NCBI GenBank assembly: GCA_035529155.1
Contig: DATKXF010000043.1
Coordinates: forward strand, 1-43,732
Direction: 5' to 3'
DNA: 43,732 nucleotides
Source of the DNA: JAAEEP01 sp035529155
GTDB taxonomy: Archaea > Thermoplasmatota > Thermoplasmata > Methanomassiliicoccales > JAAEEP01
Shown piece by piece: positions 24,097 to 31,894 of this stretch; position 1 is the stretch's first letter, and the number at the start of each line of letters is the position of its first letter. The position numbers and the translations under genes were made by a program. Below the pieces are notes generated by a model, which searched no databases, was not told where the DNA came from, and was given only the letters and a program-made list of their open reading frames with translations.

Positions 24097-25212
24097 ATGG
24101 ACGTTAAGGTTGAATTTCATGTCATCGATGGCGGTGATGTCGCCGTCGTGCGCTTTCCATTCAAGATGAGAACATTGAGCTCCGCCATAGTTGGCGGCGG
24201 TCTCTCCACCGCGGAAGCCGCTGTGATCATGCAGGTTCCCACGAACTACACCGACGATGCTCCTGAGAGAAGGCTGGAGGAAGTTTGCGACCAGCTCGGA
24301 CTCGGGAAAGAGGTGGTGGGATTCATGACAGCAGCTCATGTCAAGAAGGTCTTCAGCGTCTCGAAGGAGGAGAAGGACGGTGCTGAGGCGGTTGTGGTGG
24401 CCACCGCTGGCCTTAGCAACGCGGTGGTGGCAGGAGAGATACTTCCCATGTACACCCTGGCGGACAGTTTCAAGGCGGGAACCATCAACATCCTTGCTAT
24501 GGTCAACATTCCCTTGGAGGATTCTGGGATGGCAAACGCCTTCATTCCCATCACCGAGGCCAAAACCTCGGCCATTCAGGAACTCGGTGCCCGGGCTACC
24601 GGAACAACTAGTGACGCGGTGATGGTGGCCTGTCCGGAAGGATCGACTTTCAAGTACGCGGGTACCGCCACTAATGTTGGTATAGCTCTGGCAAGGGCCA
24701 CCAAGAAATGTGTTTTGGAGTGTCTCACAAAGAACGGAGACGGTCCCAGGCCGACCGACTACGTGATGAGGTTGGAGGAGAGGGGAGTGACCTTCGAGGA
24801 CATGTGGGATGCCGCTCAGTCTCTCTACTATCCCAACCCGGATTGGGACACCGCGAAATTGAAGGAGATGTTCGAGTCCAGGATCAATGCGTTGAGGGAT
24901 GACATCAACGTCAACGCCCTGATACTCAGCGCCATCGCACTGGATGAGAGGGGAGAGGCCGGGAGATTGTACGGCCTTCCAAGAGCTCAGTACCTGGAGG
25001 ATCCAGTTCACCTGCTGGCGGATGAGATGATAGCCATGGCACTGGCACAGTACATCTCCGGTACCAAGGGTCTTTTTGAATATACACGATATGATAGGAA
25101 GAAACCAGGGATACTGGCCGAGCTTCCGCCTTTCCTTGACGACGTCGTTGCCGCATTGATCGGCGGGATCATGTCAGACATCTACACAAGGTTGCTGGAG
25201 GGAGGAGAATAG
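24097..25212 (+). CDS. Fused CbiZ (cobinamide amidohydrolase) - CobZ (alpha-ribazole phosphatase)
   Basis: A 371-residue two-domain protein. Residues about 5-210 are CbiZ: RTLSSAIVGGG, NYTDD, GFMTAA, ATAGLSNAV, ILAMVNIPLEDSGMANAF and the GTTSDAVMVACPEG block. CbiZ removes the aminopropanol side chain from adenosylcobinamide to give adenosylcobyric acid, which lets imported corrinoids re-enter synthesis. Residues about 220-371 are a PgpA-like domain, the CobZ phosphatase of archaea: DINVNALILSAIALDERGEAG, LEDPVHLLADEMIAMALAQYISGTKGLFEYTRYDRKKPGIL and PPFLDDVVAALIGG. It takes the phosphate off alpha-ribazole phosphate (or adenosylcobalamin phosphate). The frame is continuous with no internal stop, so the two are joined in one protein. 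It has an AGGAGGAA site just before ATG 24097. Confidence 0.9.
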   Translation: MDVKVEFHVIDGGDVAVVRFPFKMRTLSSAIVGGGLSTAEAAVIMQVPTNYTDDAPERRLEEVCDQLGLGKEVVGFMTAAHVKKVFSVSKEEKDGAEAVVVATAGLSNAVVAGEILPMYTLADSFKAGTINILAMVNIPLEDSGMANAFIPITEAKTSAIQELGARATGTTSDAVMVACPEGSTFKYAGTATNVGIALARATKKCVLECLTKNGDGPRPTDYVMRLEERGVTFEDMWDAAQSLYYPNPDWDTAKLKEMFESRINALRDDINVNALILSAIALDERGEAGRLYGLPRAQYLEDPVHLLADEMIAMALAQYISGTKGLFEYTRYDRKKPGILAELPPFLDDVVAALIGGIMSDIYTRLLEGGE

Positions 25213-25226
25213 GCGTAGGAAATGCA

Positions 25227-26045
25227 GTGAAGGCTCTGTTCTCGCTCTTCACCGTTGTCCCGGTGAACTCCAACATGGCAGATTTCGAGGACCTCTCCAG
25301 AAGATTCTGGCTTCTGCCTATCATCGGGGCATTCTTCGGCATCATCGCCTCTTTGGCCCTATTAGTTTCTTCAGAGGTATTCTCCCTATTCCTGTCAGCC
25401 GTCCTGGTGGTCTTCATTCTGCAGGCCGTCAACAGATTCCTACACTTCGACGGCCTGATGGACCTAGGAGATGGATTGGTTGCCCACGGCAATCAAGAGA
25501 AGAAGCTGGGAGCGATGAAGGACAGCTCGATTGGGGCTGGCGGGGTCGCCTTCGCCCTTTTCTTCACACTACTCTCGATCGCCGCCCTGGCATCGCTTCC
25601 TCCTCATCATCCGGCGCATATTCTGATAATCGCCCCCTTTGCTGCTGAGGTGCTCTCACGAAACGCCATGCTGGTCTGCACCTCGATGGGAAAACCCAGG
25701 CCAGGGCTTGGAAGCACCTTCGTGTCCAACACCTCACGGGGGGCCATCATCCCATCATTCGTGATATCTCTGGTCCTGCTGTCGGTCGGTTGGTACCTGC
25801 TTGTCGCTGGGTCGGAGGGGGCGTTCGCTCTCCTGGATTCGACCATGATATCACTTCCCCCGTACATCTGGACCACGGCGTTGTCCTTGATCCTCACTGC
25901 GGTATCCTTGCTGGTCGGGTGGGTGATGGCAAGGATCGCCCTGCGTAGTTTCGGCTGTGTCAATGGGGATGTTATCGGGGCAACCAACGAGATAACCAGG
26001 CCGGTGATTCTGATGGCGATCACTCTTCTGGTGGTGATCCTATAG
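25227..26045 (+). CDS. cobS: Adenosylcobinamide-GDP ribazoletransferase CobS
   Basis: A 272-residue polytopic membrane protein with the CobS signatures NRFLHFDGLMDLGDGL (about residues 69-84), the MKDSSIGAGGVAF loop (about 97-109) and RNAMLVCTSMGKPRPGLG (about 148-165). It joins alpha-ribazole (phosphate) to adenosylcobinamide-GDP in the last assembly step. GTG 25227 is the start, 14 nt after the cbiZ-cobZ stop. The C-terminal Val-Val-Ile codons form the sequence GGTGGTGATCC, which doubles as the ribosome-binding site of the following cobY. Confidence 0.93.
   Translation: MKALFSLFTVVPVNSNMADFEDLSRRFWLLPIIGAFFGIIASLALLVSSEVFSLFLSAVLVVFILQAVNRFLHFDGLMDLGDGLVAHGNQEKKLGAMKDSSIGAGGVAFALFFTLLSIAALASLPPHHPAHILIIAPFAAEVLSRNAMLVCTSMGKPRPGLGSTFVSNTSRGAIIPSFVISLVLLSVGWYLLVAGSEGAFALLDSTMISLPPYIWTTALSLILTAVSLLVGWVMARIALRSFGCVNGDVIGATNEITRPVILMAITLLVVIL
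26030..26040 (+). promoter_or_regulatory. Near-perfect Shine-Dalgarno site for cobY, inside cobS
   Basis: GGTGGTGATCC matches the ideal GGAGGTGATCC (complement of the 16S rRNA 3' end) at 10 of 11 positions. The GGTGG core ends 7 nt before the ATA at 26042, a standard spacing. It therefore points to initiation at ATA, since no ATG, GTG or TTG is in frame near it. Confidence 0.55.
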
Positions 26046-26686
26046 CCGTCGATGCCATAATCACATCGGGAGGAAGGGGCACCCGAATAAAGGAGCTGGG
26101 CATCGAGAAGCCCATGATCAAGGTTCTGGAGAAAAGCATAATCGAGAGGGTGCTTGAGGCTCTCAAGGGGGCAAAAGGGGTCCGTGATATCTTCGTCTCG
26201 GTCAGCGACAACACTCCCTTGACCAAAAGGTTCGTGGATCATCTCGGTTACACTACCATACCCACATCCGGCAATGATTACGTCAAGGACCTAAGGGCTT
26301 CGATGAGGGAGCCATCATCCAGGGCCGTTCTGGTATGTCCTGCAGACCTTCCGCTGCTCACAAGCAGTTCAGTGGATAGTCTTGTATCGGAATACAAGAA
26401 GGCTGGATTTCAATCCTTGGCCGTTGCGGTTCCATCTCAATGCATCCTGTCAATTGGTCTGGAGGCGACCTTCGAGATGGAGGTCAATGGTAGTCCCGTC
26501 GTCATGTGCGGGGTCTCGGTCGTAGACAGGAAGGCAATGCTCTCAGGGAAGTATCTGAAAGAGGGATATTTCATCTCCCAGAAGATGGATTTTGCCCTCA
26601 ACGTGAATTCGGTCCAGGAGCTCAAGCTGGCCGAGCGAATCCTCGAGAAGAGGTTTCACTTTTCTAGATCAAGTATGCGAGCGTAG
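26042..26686 (+). CDS. cobY: Adenosylcobinamide-phosphate guanylyltransferase CobY (probable AUA start)
   Basis: A MobA-like nucleotidyltransferase of about 214 residues. The essential nucleotide-binding opening AIITSGGRGTRIKELGIEKP is encoded at about 26054-26113, upstream of the first in-frame ATG (26114), so a start at ATG would delete the GTP-binding loop. In frame, no ATG, GTG or TTG exists before it until far inside cobS. The best candidate is ATA 26042, overlapping the cobS TAG by 4 nt and placed 7 nt after a near-perfect ribosome-binding site. Later blocks are VLVCPADLPLLTSSSVDSLV and MEVNGSPVVMCGVSVVDR. CobY transfers GMP from GTP to cobinamide phosphate. A -1 frameshift from cobS is an alternative way to reach this frame. 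Confidence 0.8.
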   Translation: MAVDAIITSGGRGTRIKELGIEKPMIKVLEKSIIERVLEALKGAKGVRDIFVSVSDNTPLTKRFVDHLGYTTIPTSGNDYVKDLRASMREPSSRAVLVCPADLPLLTSSSVDSLVSEYKKAGFQSLAVAVPSQCILSIGLEATFEMEVNGSPVVMCGVSVVDRKAMLSGKYLKEGYFISQKMDFALNVNSVQELKLAERILEKRFHFSRSSMRA

Positions 26687-27756
26687 TTCTCGTCGATCTT
26701 CTCCAGGAGAGATCTGCATGTAATGGTTCCATTGGAGCCGAGGATTGCTGCCACCGATACCCCTCCGGCACCGGCACCCTCCTTCACCAAACCGGTCTCG
26801 TATATCCTGAGCCCATCGTACTTGGATTCGGAGAAATCAAGGTTCACGGCCAAAATCGGAACTTCTGCGGATTGGGCGACTAGCGAGATCATGTCCGACT
26901 GCTTGTCCTCGATGATCCAGCGGGTTGTCCCCAGGGCAATGTTCTTCAGCACCTCGGGTTTCATTCCCTTGATGACAGCGAGAACGGCCGCCATTTGGGT
27001 GCCTCCCGCCATGATGACCGGAACGCTCAAAGCCGCTCCCGCCACCAATCCTGCGGCGGCAGGCATCATTGGGTCGCCGACCACAGCCACAGCATCCAGG
27101 ACCCCTCGAATCTGTTTCCCATCCGCTTTAGCGGCGGTCAATCCCTCCCGTACCACATTGATCTTGAGATCGTGAGGGTTCTGAGGGAAGCTGCTACTCT
27201 CCTTTCCCTCTGCATCGTATCCGAGGGCCAGAAGTACTCCGAGAGCGGTGGTCGTCCCGCCAGGGGTGCTCTCTCCCACCACGAGGTAATCAACGGTCTT
27301 TGCCAAGTTCTTGCCAAGAAGGAAGGACTCCTCGAACACCTCCTTGGGATTCTCGACGGCTTTACCAGTCCGGATATCCCCCCCGGGTGTTCCTCCGACC
27401 TCGAAGTAGGGGGTGAATGGAAGTACCCTGCATCCTCCGTTGACAACGAAGATGGGCATTTCTGCCAGCTCCAGCGCGGACATGGTTATGATTGCAGGGG
27501 TGGGAATGCCATCCGGAGTGACCGGTACTCCGTCAATGACCTTGCACTTGCCGTAGTGCAGGAGCTCCATATCCGCAGCGGGGGTGTAATCCGTGAACTC
27601 TGGATTGGCACCTGCTGCTGAGATTCCTGGTATCTTAGCGGTCTCGGTGTTCCCGATGACACAAACAAAGGCGGGCTTCTTTCCCTGCACTTTCTTCACA
27701 AACTCTTCCGCCTTGCTCTGGTTTCCGCATATGATGATGTCCTTGGGGGCGCACAT
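26656..27756 (-). CDS. cobT: Archaeal CobT-like nicotinate-nucleotide-dependent phosphoribosyltransferase
   Basis: A 366-residue protein of the archaeal CobT/UPF0284 family: GKKPAFVCVIGNTETAKIPGISAAG, YTPAADMELLHYGK, PFFEVGGTPGGDIRTGKAV-like block (written here PYFEVGGTPGGDIRTG), VGESTPGGTTTALGVLLALG and the late DPMMPAAAGLVAGAA and VIMAGGTQMAAVLA. It makes alpha-ribazole phosphate from a lower-ligand base and nicotinate mononucleotide. ATG 27756, with GGAG about 12 nt upstream, matches the length of the family; in-frame ATG 27825 would add 23 unusual residues. A TATA-like AATTTAATATG at 27823-27833 (minus strand) would give a leader of about 45 nt. It overlaps the end of cobY by 31 nt, tail to tail. 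Confidence 0.9.
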   Translation of the reverse strand: MCAPKDIIICGNQSKAEEFVKKVQGKKPAFVCVIGNTETAKIPGISAAGANPEFTDYTPAADMELLHYGKCKVIDGVPVTPDGIPTPAIITMSALELAEMPIFVVNGGCRVLPFTPYFEVGGTPGGDIRTGKAVENPKEVFEESFLLGKNLAKTVDYLVVGESTPGGTTTALGVLLALGYDAEGKESSSFPQNPHDLKINVVREGLTAAKADGKQIRGVLDAVAVVGDPMMPAAAGLVAGAALSVPVIMAGGTQMAAVLAVIKGMKPEVLKNIALGTTRWIIEDKQSDMISLVAQSAEVPILAVNLDFSESKYDGLRIYETGLVKEGAGAGGVSVAAILGSNGTITCRSLLEKIDENYARILDLEK

Positions 27757-27800
27757 TTCAACATCTCCATAGAAAACCGTCTTGAAGCTCAAAGACAATT

Positions 27801-27986
27801 TTACAGTCTCATCCCGAGAGTACATATTAAATTATCGTTGACATCGGTCCCTATCGCCGAAATAGCTCCACTCACATGCCGATTTATGACGATTCCAAGG
27901 CGGAAATGATCGAACAAGGTTGCCAATTCTGGGTTGAGGGAAACCATTGTCTCCAATCGTCGGATGGATAGAAATGCGTCGATCAT
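27801..27986 (-). CDS. Possible small protein between phosphatase-like gene and cobT (doubtful)
   Basis: A 61-residue frame that starts 13 nt after the stop of the upstream phosphatase-superfamily gene, with GGAAAA at a reasonable distance before its ATG, and ends just ahead of cobT. The translation is globular-looking (mixed hydrophobic and charged residues) but resembles no family I know, and codon choice does not decide. The proposed cobT TATA box lies inside it. It is as likely to be a chance frame in a 160-nt spacer. Confidence 0.2.
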   Translation of the reverse strand: MIDAFLSIRRLETMVSLNPELATLFDHFRLGIVINRHVSGAISAIGTDVNDNLICTLGMRL

Positions 27987-27999
27987 ACCGCGGCTTTTC

Positions 28000-29049
28000 C
28001 TACCATCCCATCAAAATATTGAGGAGTTCCTGTAGTGGAACATATCCCTGGCTTGTCTCCTGGAAGCTCCTTCCCGAAGATTCTCCCGAGAGGTCCTTGG
28101 ACACGGCGAAGGGGACGGGATTCTCATCATGCTCTCCGGTGAGCGAAGAGGCGCCATGGTCGACGATCAGCGAAAGCCTGACGTCCTTTTTGCCCTGGAA
28201 GTACTTCTTTAGCAGGATATCTACCTCTTCCAGGAACTCTAGCTTCTTCTGGGGTTCCCTCTTGTGGCTCATGTCGTCTATCTCCTCGATGTGAAGGAGG
28301 ACATCGGATTCGTTGACAACATTTGAGGCTTTCTCGATCCGCTCCTCAAGGTCGTCGATCCACATCTTTTTCATCCCCAGAAACGCTCCCACGCCAAGGG
28401 CTGAAGGGCTGTTGGAAAGAAAGGAAATGCCTCTGAGCTTCTTCCTGACATCCTTGTATTTCTCCACCAGGTCCCCTCTTCCCCCTTGCCAGGGTAAAAT
28501 TACCCATCCTCCGGTCTCGTCCCTTACGGCCTCAACCAGCTCTCGTAGAGGTCCAAGCCTTTCCAAATCGAACTCTGAATTCACGGGTGGTGATGGTAGG
28601 TCCAGCACATCATCGCTTTCGATGGTCATGACTCCCTTTCCCTCGCCGTAGTACCGTATCTCAGGCTTTAGATCGTCTATGAGCGGCAGATTTTTCTCGA
28701 AAGAGGCCCGGAGAACCTTGACCTCCTCCTCTGAGATGATGTAACCCCATTCCATCCAGCTGTCCACTAGAGTGGCTGGGCTGAGCCTATAGCCAATGCG
28801 TCCAGGAGGAACCTCAAGATTGAAACCAAGGGTCTCGATTAACCCCCTTGGAATATCCTCTTTCCGCTTGCTTAGAAGTTCCAGGAGGAAAAGATGCGTG
28901 TATCCGCAGGCATCAGTGCAGCCGAACCTCCCTGCGGTGGTGATGCTGTCAATGAAGGGCATCTCCGCGGCTTGCAACGGAGTCAGATTTCCCAAACTGG
29001 GTATCCTATCGTCGGTGGCCCCATCCAGCAGTATGATAATGCTATGCAT
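28000..29049 (-). CDS. Alkaline-phosphatase-superfamily protein, divergent aPGM relative
   Basis: A 349-residue relative of archaeal cofactor-independent phosphoglycerate mutase (usually about 400). Shared blocks are IILLDGATDDRIPSLGNLTPLQAAEMPFID (residues 5-34), TLGFNLEVPPGRIGYRLSPATLVD (73-96), HIEEIDDMSHK (253-263) and VDHGASSLTGEHDENPVPF (296-314), which supply the two-metal ligands Asp9, Asp258, His262, Asp297, His298 and His307. In aPGM the nucleophile lies in GSDTAHL; here the aligned part reads ACGYTHL (47-53), shorter in front, so the Ser appears to be lost (Cys48 or Thr51 could stand in). It may act on a phosphate other than phosphoglycerate. Position beside cobT suggests a link with corrinoid phosphates; that is inference. 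Confidence 0.75.
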   Translation of the reverse strand: MHSIIILLDGATDDRIPSLGNLTPLQAAEMPFIDSITTAGRFGCTDACGYTHLFLLELLSKRKEDIPRGLIETLGFNLEVPPGRIGYRLSPATLVDSWMEWGYIISEEEVKVLRASFEKNLPLIDDLKPEIRYYGEGKGVMTIESDDVLDLPSPPVNSEFDLERLGPLRELVEAVRDETGGWVILPWQGGRGDLVEKYKDVRKKLRGISFLSNSPSALGVGAFLGMKKMWIDDLEERIEKASNVVNESDVLLHIEEIDDMSHKREPQKKLEFLEEVDILLKKYFQGKKDVRLSLIVDHGASSLTGEHDENPVPFAVSKDLSGESSGRSFQETSQGYVPLQELLNILMGW

Positions 29050-29065
29050 CTAAACCGGCTTCGAG

Positions 29066-29087
29066 ATTGAATGTCTTGATATTCAAT
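29066..29087. repeat. Inverted repeat in promoter of phosphatase-superfamily gene
   Basis: ATTGAAT and ATTCAAT arms (7 nt, perfect) are separated by 8 nt, 17 nt upstream of the minus-strand ATG 29049. The AT-rich GAATAT inside it could be the TATA element, so a bound protein would compete with TBP. This may be a simple operator, or chance in AT-rich DNA. Confidence 0.35.
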
Positions 29088-29219
29088 ACTTGCCATCACT
29101 CCACAGTAAAGGTGAACGGTTCTAGAGCGCTATAGCCTCAAATTTCTGATAATTTCTTCGAATATCCGGAAGAAAGTCAATGCCATTGGTGAAATGTCTT
29201 AAGAATGACAGTCTGAACC

Positions 29220-31403
29220 CTAAATCCGGGACAGTGCTATGGCCGCCTGGCCCGTGGATATTCCACCATCACCGTTGGGAACATTGTCGTGACCGATGTA
29301 GTTCATACCCCTTCTCCGCACCTCGTCCCTCACGATCCTGGATATCGTCCCGTTATAGGCTACGCCGCCGGTGAGGCCGATGTTCTTCGTACCTGATGAT
29401 TCCGCAGCCTCAAAGGCGATCTCCAGCATGCCCTTGAGAAGGTCGTGGACGAAGCTGACCGCAAGGTCCTCCCTTCGTCCTTTCATCTCGAACAGCTGAC
29501 CGAACATGGGAACGGTTCTGATCACCCCGTTCGAGATCTCCACCTCGAATTCGTGACTCTTCTTCCCCTTCTCAAGAAGAGCTTCCAGCTTCATGGCAGG
29601 CTCACCATCGTAGGAGCGGTATCTGCAGATGTCTAGGTAACATGATAGCGTGTCGAGAACCCTTCCAAAACTGCTCGTCAGGAGGCTGCTCGACATCATC
29701 TTCCTGAAGATAGCCGCCTCTTCCTCTTTGAAGAGGTCGCTGTCTCGCCCGTTCAATTCGCTGAAGGCGAAGACGAGTCTGCCAACGTCGCGAACCGCTT
29801 TCTCCCCTCCAAGGAGCGGGACCTCCTCCAGATGTCCCACCCTTTCCAATTCCTGGAATGTGGTGTGGAGAACCTCGCCCCCCCATGCCCTGCCGTCCTC
29901 GCCGTAACCGGTTCCATCCAATGTCAGCGCTATCAACTCATCTTCGGCCGCGTCGATCATGAGTGACGAGGCATGTGCCCAGTGGTGCTGGACCTCGATG
30001 ACCTCCGCTTCGTACTCCTCTCCCAGCGTCTTTCCCATTCTGCGGTTCGAATAGCCGGGATGAAGGTCCATGGCCACTACATCCAGCGAATCCAATCCCA
30101 GCAATCTGATCTGATACCTCACCGCCTGCTCCAGGAACTCTATCACTCCGATGGAGTCTCCCTCGCCCACATACTGGGTGGGGTAGATGCTTCCATCCAT
30201 CGCTATGGCTGCGGTCAGGTTCTCCTGGGCCCCGATTCCAATGGCCCTGCCCTTGAACGGGGACTCGATGCTCGACGGTATATGTCCCCTGGATTTTCGG
30301 ATAAAGTGCGTGTCCTCGTCGAAAGACCTCACCACGGAGTCGTCACAGCGGTTCACTATCCTTCGGTTGTGGAGCAGGTATGAATCTGCTCCGAGTGAAA
30401 GCACGTCCCGATCATCCAGTATCATAGGCTCTCCGGGGACGTTCGCCGAGGTCATCACAACCGCATCGGCGTCCAGGCGATGGAACAATATCTCGTGCAT
30501 CGCGGTGTAGGGGAGGAAAACCCCCACGTTGCTCAGTCCGGGTGAAGCCCAATCCATCCCCTTGGAGTGATTCTTGGCGATAAGGGTAACCGGCCTGTGG
30601 GTCGAGGTCAGAAGCTCGACCTCGTGGTCGGTTGGAAACCCGTATGCCTCAAGGGCCTTCAAGTCCCTTACCATGATGGCAAAGGGCTTATGTTTCCTCC
30701 CGTACCATTCCCTCAATCTTGGGATGGTCTCCATCGTGGAGCAGATGTGCATCCCGCCCCATGATTTGGCCACCCCTATCTCCCCCTCGTCGATACGGGC
30801 GGCAAATTCGGCGATCGGATCTCCATTTGTTACATTACCTTCTCTGTCCAGGAGCTGATATGCAGGACCGCACTGGGGGCAGGAGATCGTCTGGTGATGG
30901 AACCTCCTGTCATCGGGATCAGAGTACTCATCCCTGCAGGTCTCGCACATATGGAATTCCCGCATCGAGGTCTTGCCCCTGTCATAGGGAAGGTCTTCAA
31001 TGACAGTGAAGCGGGCACCGCAGTCGGTGCAGTTGGTGAATGGATAGAGATGCCGCCTGTCGTGCGGGTCGAAAAGCTCCTTTCTGCATGAATCACATAT
31101 GGCGACATCGTTGGGGATACCGATGCCTTTCTGCCCTTCCTTGCTGGGAACGATGATGAATCCCTCTATACCGTCGAGGGCTCCATCATCGCTTTCCTGA
31201 CGTTCTATCCGGTCTATTCGTGCCAAAGGTGGGAGTTTCGCTCTCAGTTCTCTCAGGAACATGTCCCCATCGCCATCGATTTCCACCACCACGTTGGAGC
31301 CGTTGTTCTGGACGTATCCCCTGAGGTCCAGAGACCTCGCGATCCTGTGGACCGTCGGTCTGAATCCGACCCCTTGGACAATTCCATGGATCACGAGTCT
31401 CAT
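29220..31403 (-). CDS. hypF: [NiFe]-hydrogenase maturation carbamoyltransferase HypF
   Basis: A 727-residue multidomain protein. An acylphosphatase domain (about 1-90: HGIVQGVGFRPTVHRIA) is followed by two zinc-finger pairs (about 105-185: CDSCRKEL, CTDCGARF, CETCRDEY, CPQCGPAY), a YrdC-like domain (about 195-380) and a Kae1-like carbamoyltransferase domain (about 385-727: VQHHWAHASSLMID, LTLDGTGYGEDGRAWGGE, NIGLTGGVAYNGT). It makes the thiocarbamate used for the CN ligands of NiFe hydrogenase. ATG 31403 is chosen because a TATA box lies 27 nt upstream (leaderless). An in-frame start at 31463 would lie upstream of the promoter. No other hyp gene is in the window. Confidence 0.95.
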   Translation of the reverse strand: MRLVIHGIVQGVGFRPTVHRIARSLDLRGYVQNNGSNVVVEIDGDGDMFLRELRAKLPPLARIDRIERQESDDGALDGIEGFIIVPSKEGQKGIGIPNDVAICDSCRKELFDPHDRRHLYPFTNCTDCGARFTVIEDLPYDRGKTSMREFHMCETCRDEYSDPDDRRFHHQTISCPQCGPAYQLLDREGNVTNGDPIAEFAARIDEGEIGVAKSWGGMHICSTMETIPRLREWYGRKHKPFAIMVRDLKALEAYGFPTDHEVELLTSTHRPVTLIAKNHSKGMDWASPGLSNVGVFLPYTAMHEILFHRLDADAVVMTSANVPGEPMILDDRDVLSLGADSYLLHNRRIVNRCDDSVVRSFDEDTHFIRKSRGHIPSSIESPFKGRAIGIGAQENLTAAIAMDGSIYPTQYVGEGDSIGVIEFLEQAVRYQIRLLGLDSLDVVAMDLHPGYSNRRMGKTLGEEYEAEVIEVQHHWAHASSLMIDAAEDELIALTLDGTGYGEDGRAWGGEVLHTTFQELERVGHLEEVPLLGGEKAVRDVGRLVFAFSELNGRDSDLFKEEEAAIFRKMMSSSLLTSSFGRVLDTLSCYLDICRYRSYDGEPAMKLEALLEKGKKSHEFEVEISNGVIRTVPMFGQLFEMKGRREDLAVSFVHDLLKGMLEIAFEAAESSGTKNIGLTGGVAYNGTISRIVRDEVRRRGMNYIGHDNVPNGDGGISTGQAAIALSRI

Positions 31404-31426
31404 CGGGGCATTTGACCAGATGATAG

Positions 31427-31434
31427 ATATAAAA
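31427..31434 (-). promoter_or_regulatory. TATA box of hypF (leaderless)
   Basis: On the minus strand TTTATATC is centred about 27 nt before the hypF ATG, so the mRNA starts at or beside the start codon and no ribosome-binding site is present. Confidence 0.6.
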
Positions 31435-31509
31435 ATCTTCTGTCTCGACCCGGACCTGCACAAGGTTTAAGGAAATCCTCATTGATACGCCCGAAGGAGC
31501 TGGATTCCG

Positions 31510-31893
31510 ATGAGCGAGGTCAGAGACGGTCTTCTTTACAGCGAGGAACACGAGTGGATAAAGGTGGAAGGGGATAGCGGAAAGGTGGGAATCACCGACC
31601 ACGCCCAGAAGGAGATGAACGATATTCTGTACGCCGAGGTTCCCATGGTGGGAAAGAAGGTCAAGAAGGGGGAGACAATCGGGGCGATCGAGAGCGTTAA
31701 GACCGTGGCCGATGTGTACTCTCCAGTCTCGGGGGAGATCGTTGAGATCAACTCCGAGCTTGAGGACTCACCTCAATTCATAAACGAGAGCCCTTACGAG
31801 AAGGGTTGGTTCGTTGTCATCAGGTTAGAGGACGAGGACGAGCTCGAAGAACTGATGGATACCGAGGATTACGCCGATTTCATCGGGGAGTGA
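31510..31893 (+). CDS. gcvH: Glycine cleavage system H protein (lipoyl carrier) GcvH
   Basis: A 127-residue lipoyl-domain protein: EEHEWIKVEGDSGKVGITDHAQKEMNDILYAEVP, then the lipoylation site in IGAIESVKTVADVYSP (Lys64), and the C-terminal NESPYEKGWFVVIR. It carries the aminomethyl group between the P, T and L proteins of glycine cleavage. No gcvP, gcvT, lpd or lipoate ligase gene is in the window, so this copy stands alone, divergent from hypF. The start ATG 31510 follows a GAAGGAGC ribosome-binding site. Stand-alone GcvH can also serve as a lipoate carrier for other enzymes. Confidence 0.95.
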   Translation: MSEVRDGLLYSEEHEWIKVEGDSGKVGITDHAQKEMNDILYAEVPMVGKKVKKGETIGAIESVKTVADVYSPVSGEIVEINSELEDSPQFINESPYEKGWFVVIRLEDEDELEELMDTEDYADFIGE

Positions 31894-31894
31894 A

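Noticed and set aside
24073..25011. 312-residue minus-strand frame across the cbiZ-cobZ gene
   Set aside because: Antisense shadow of a clear two-domain gene, with no recognisable motif.
31404..31463. Upstream in-frame start for hypF
   Set aside because: The TATA box lies between it and the ATG at 31403, so the longer form would not be transcribed.
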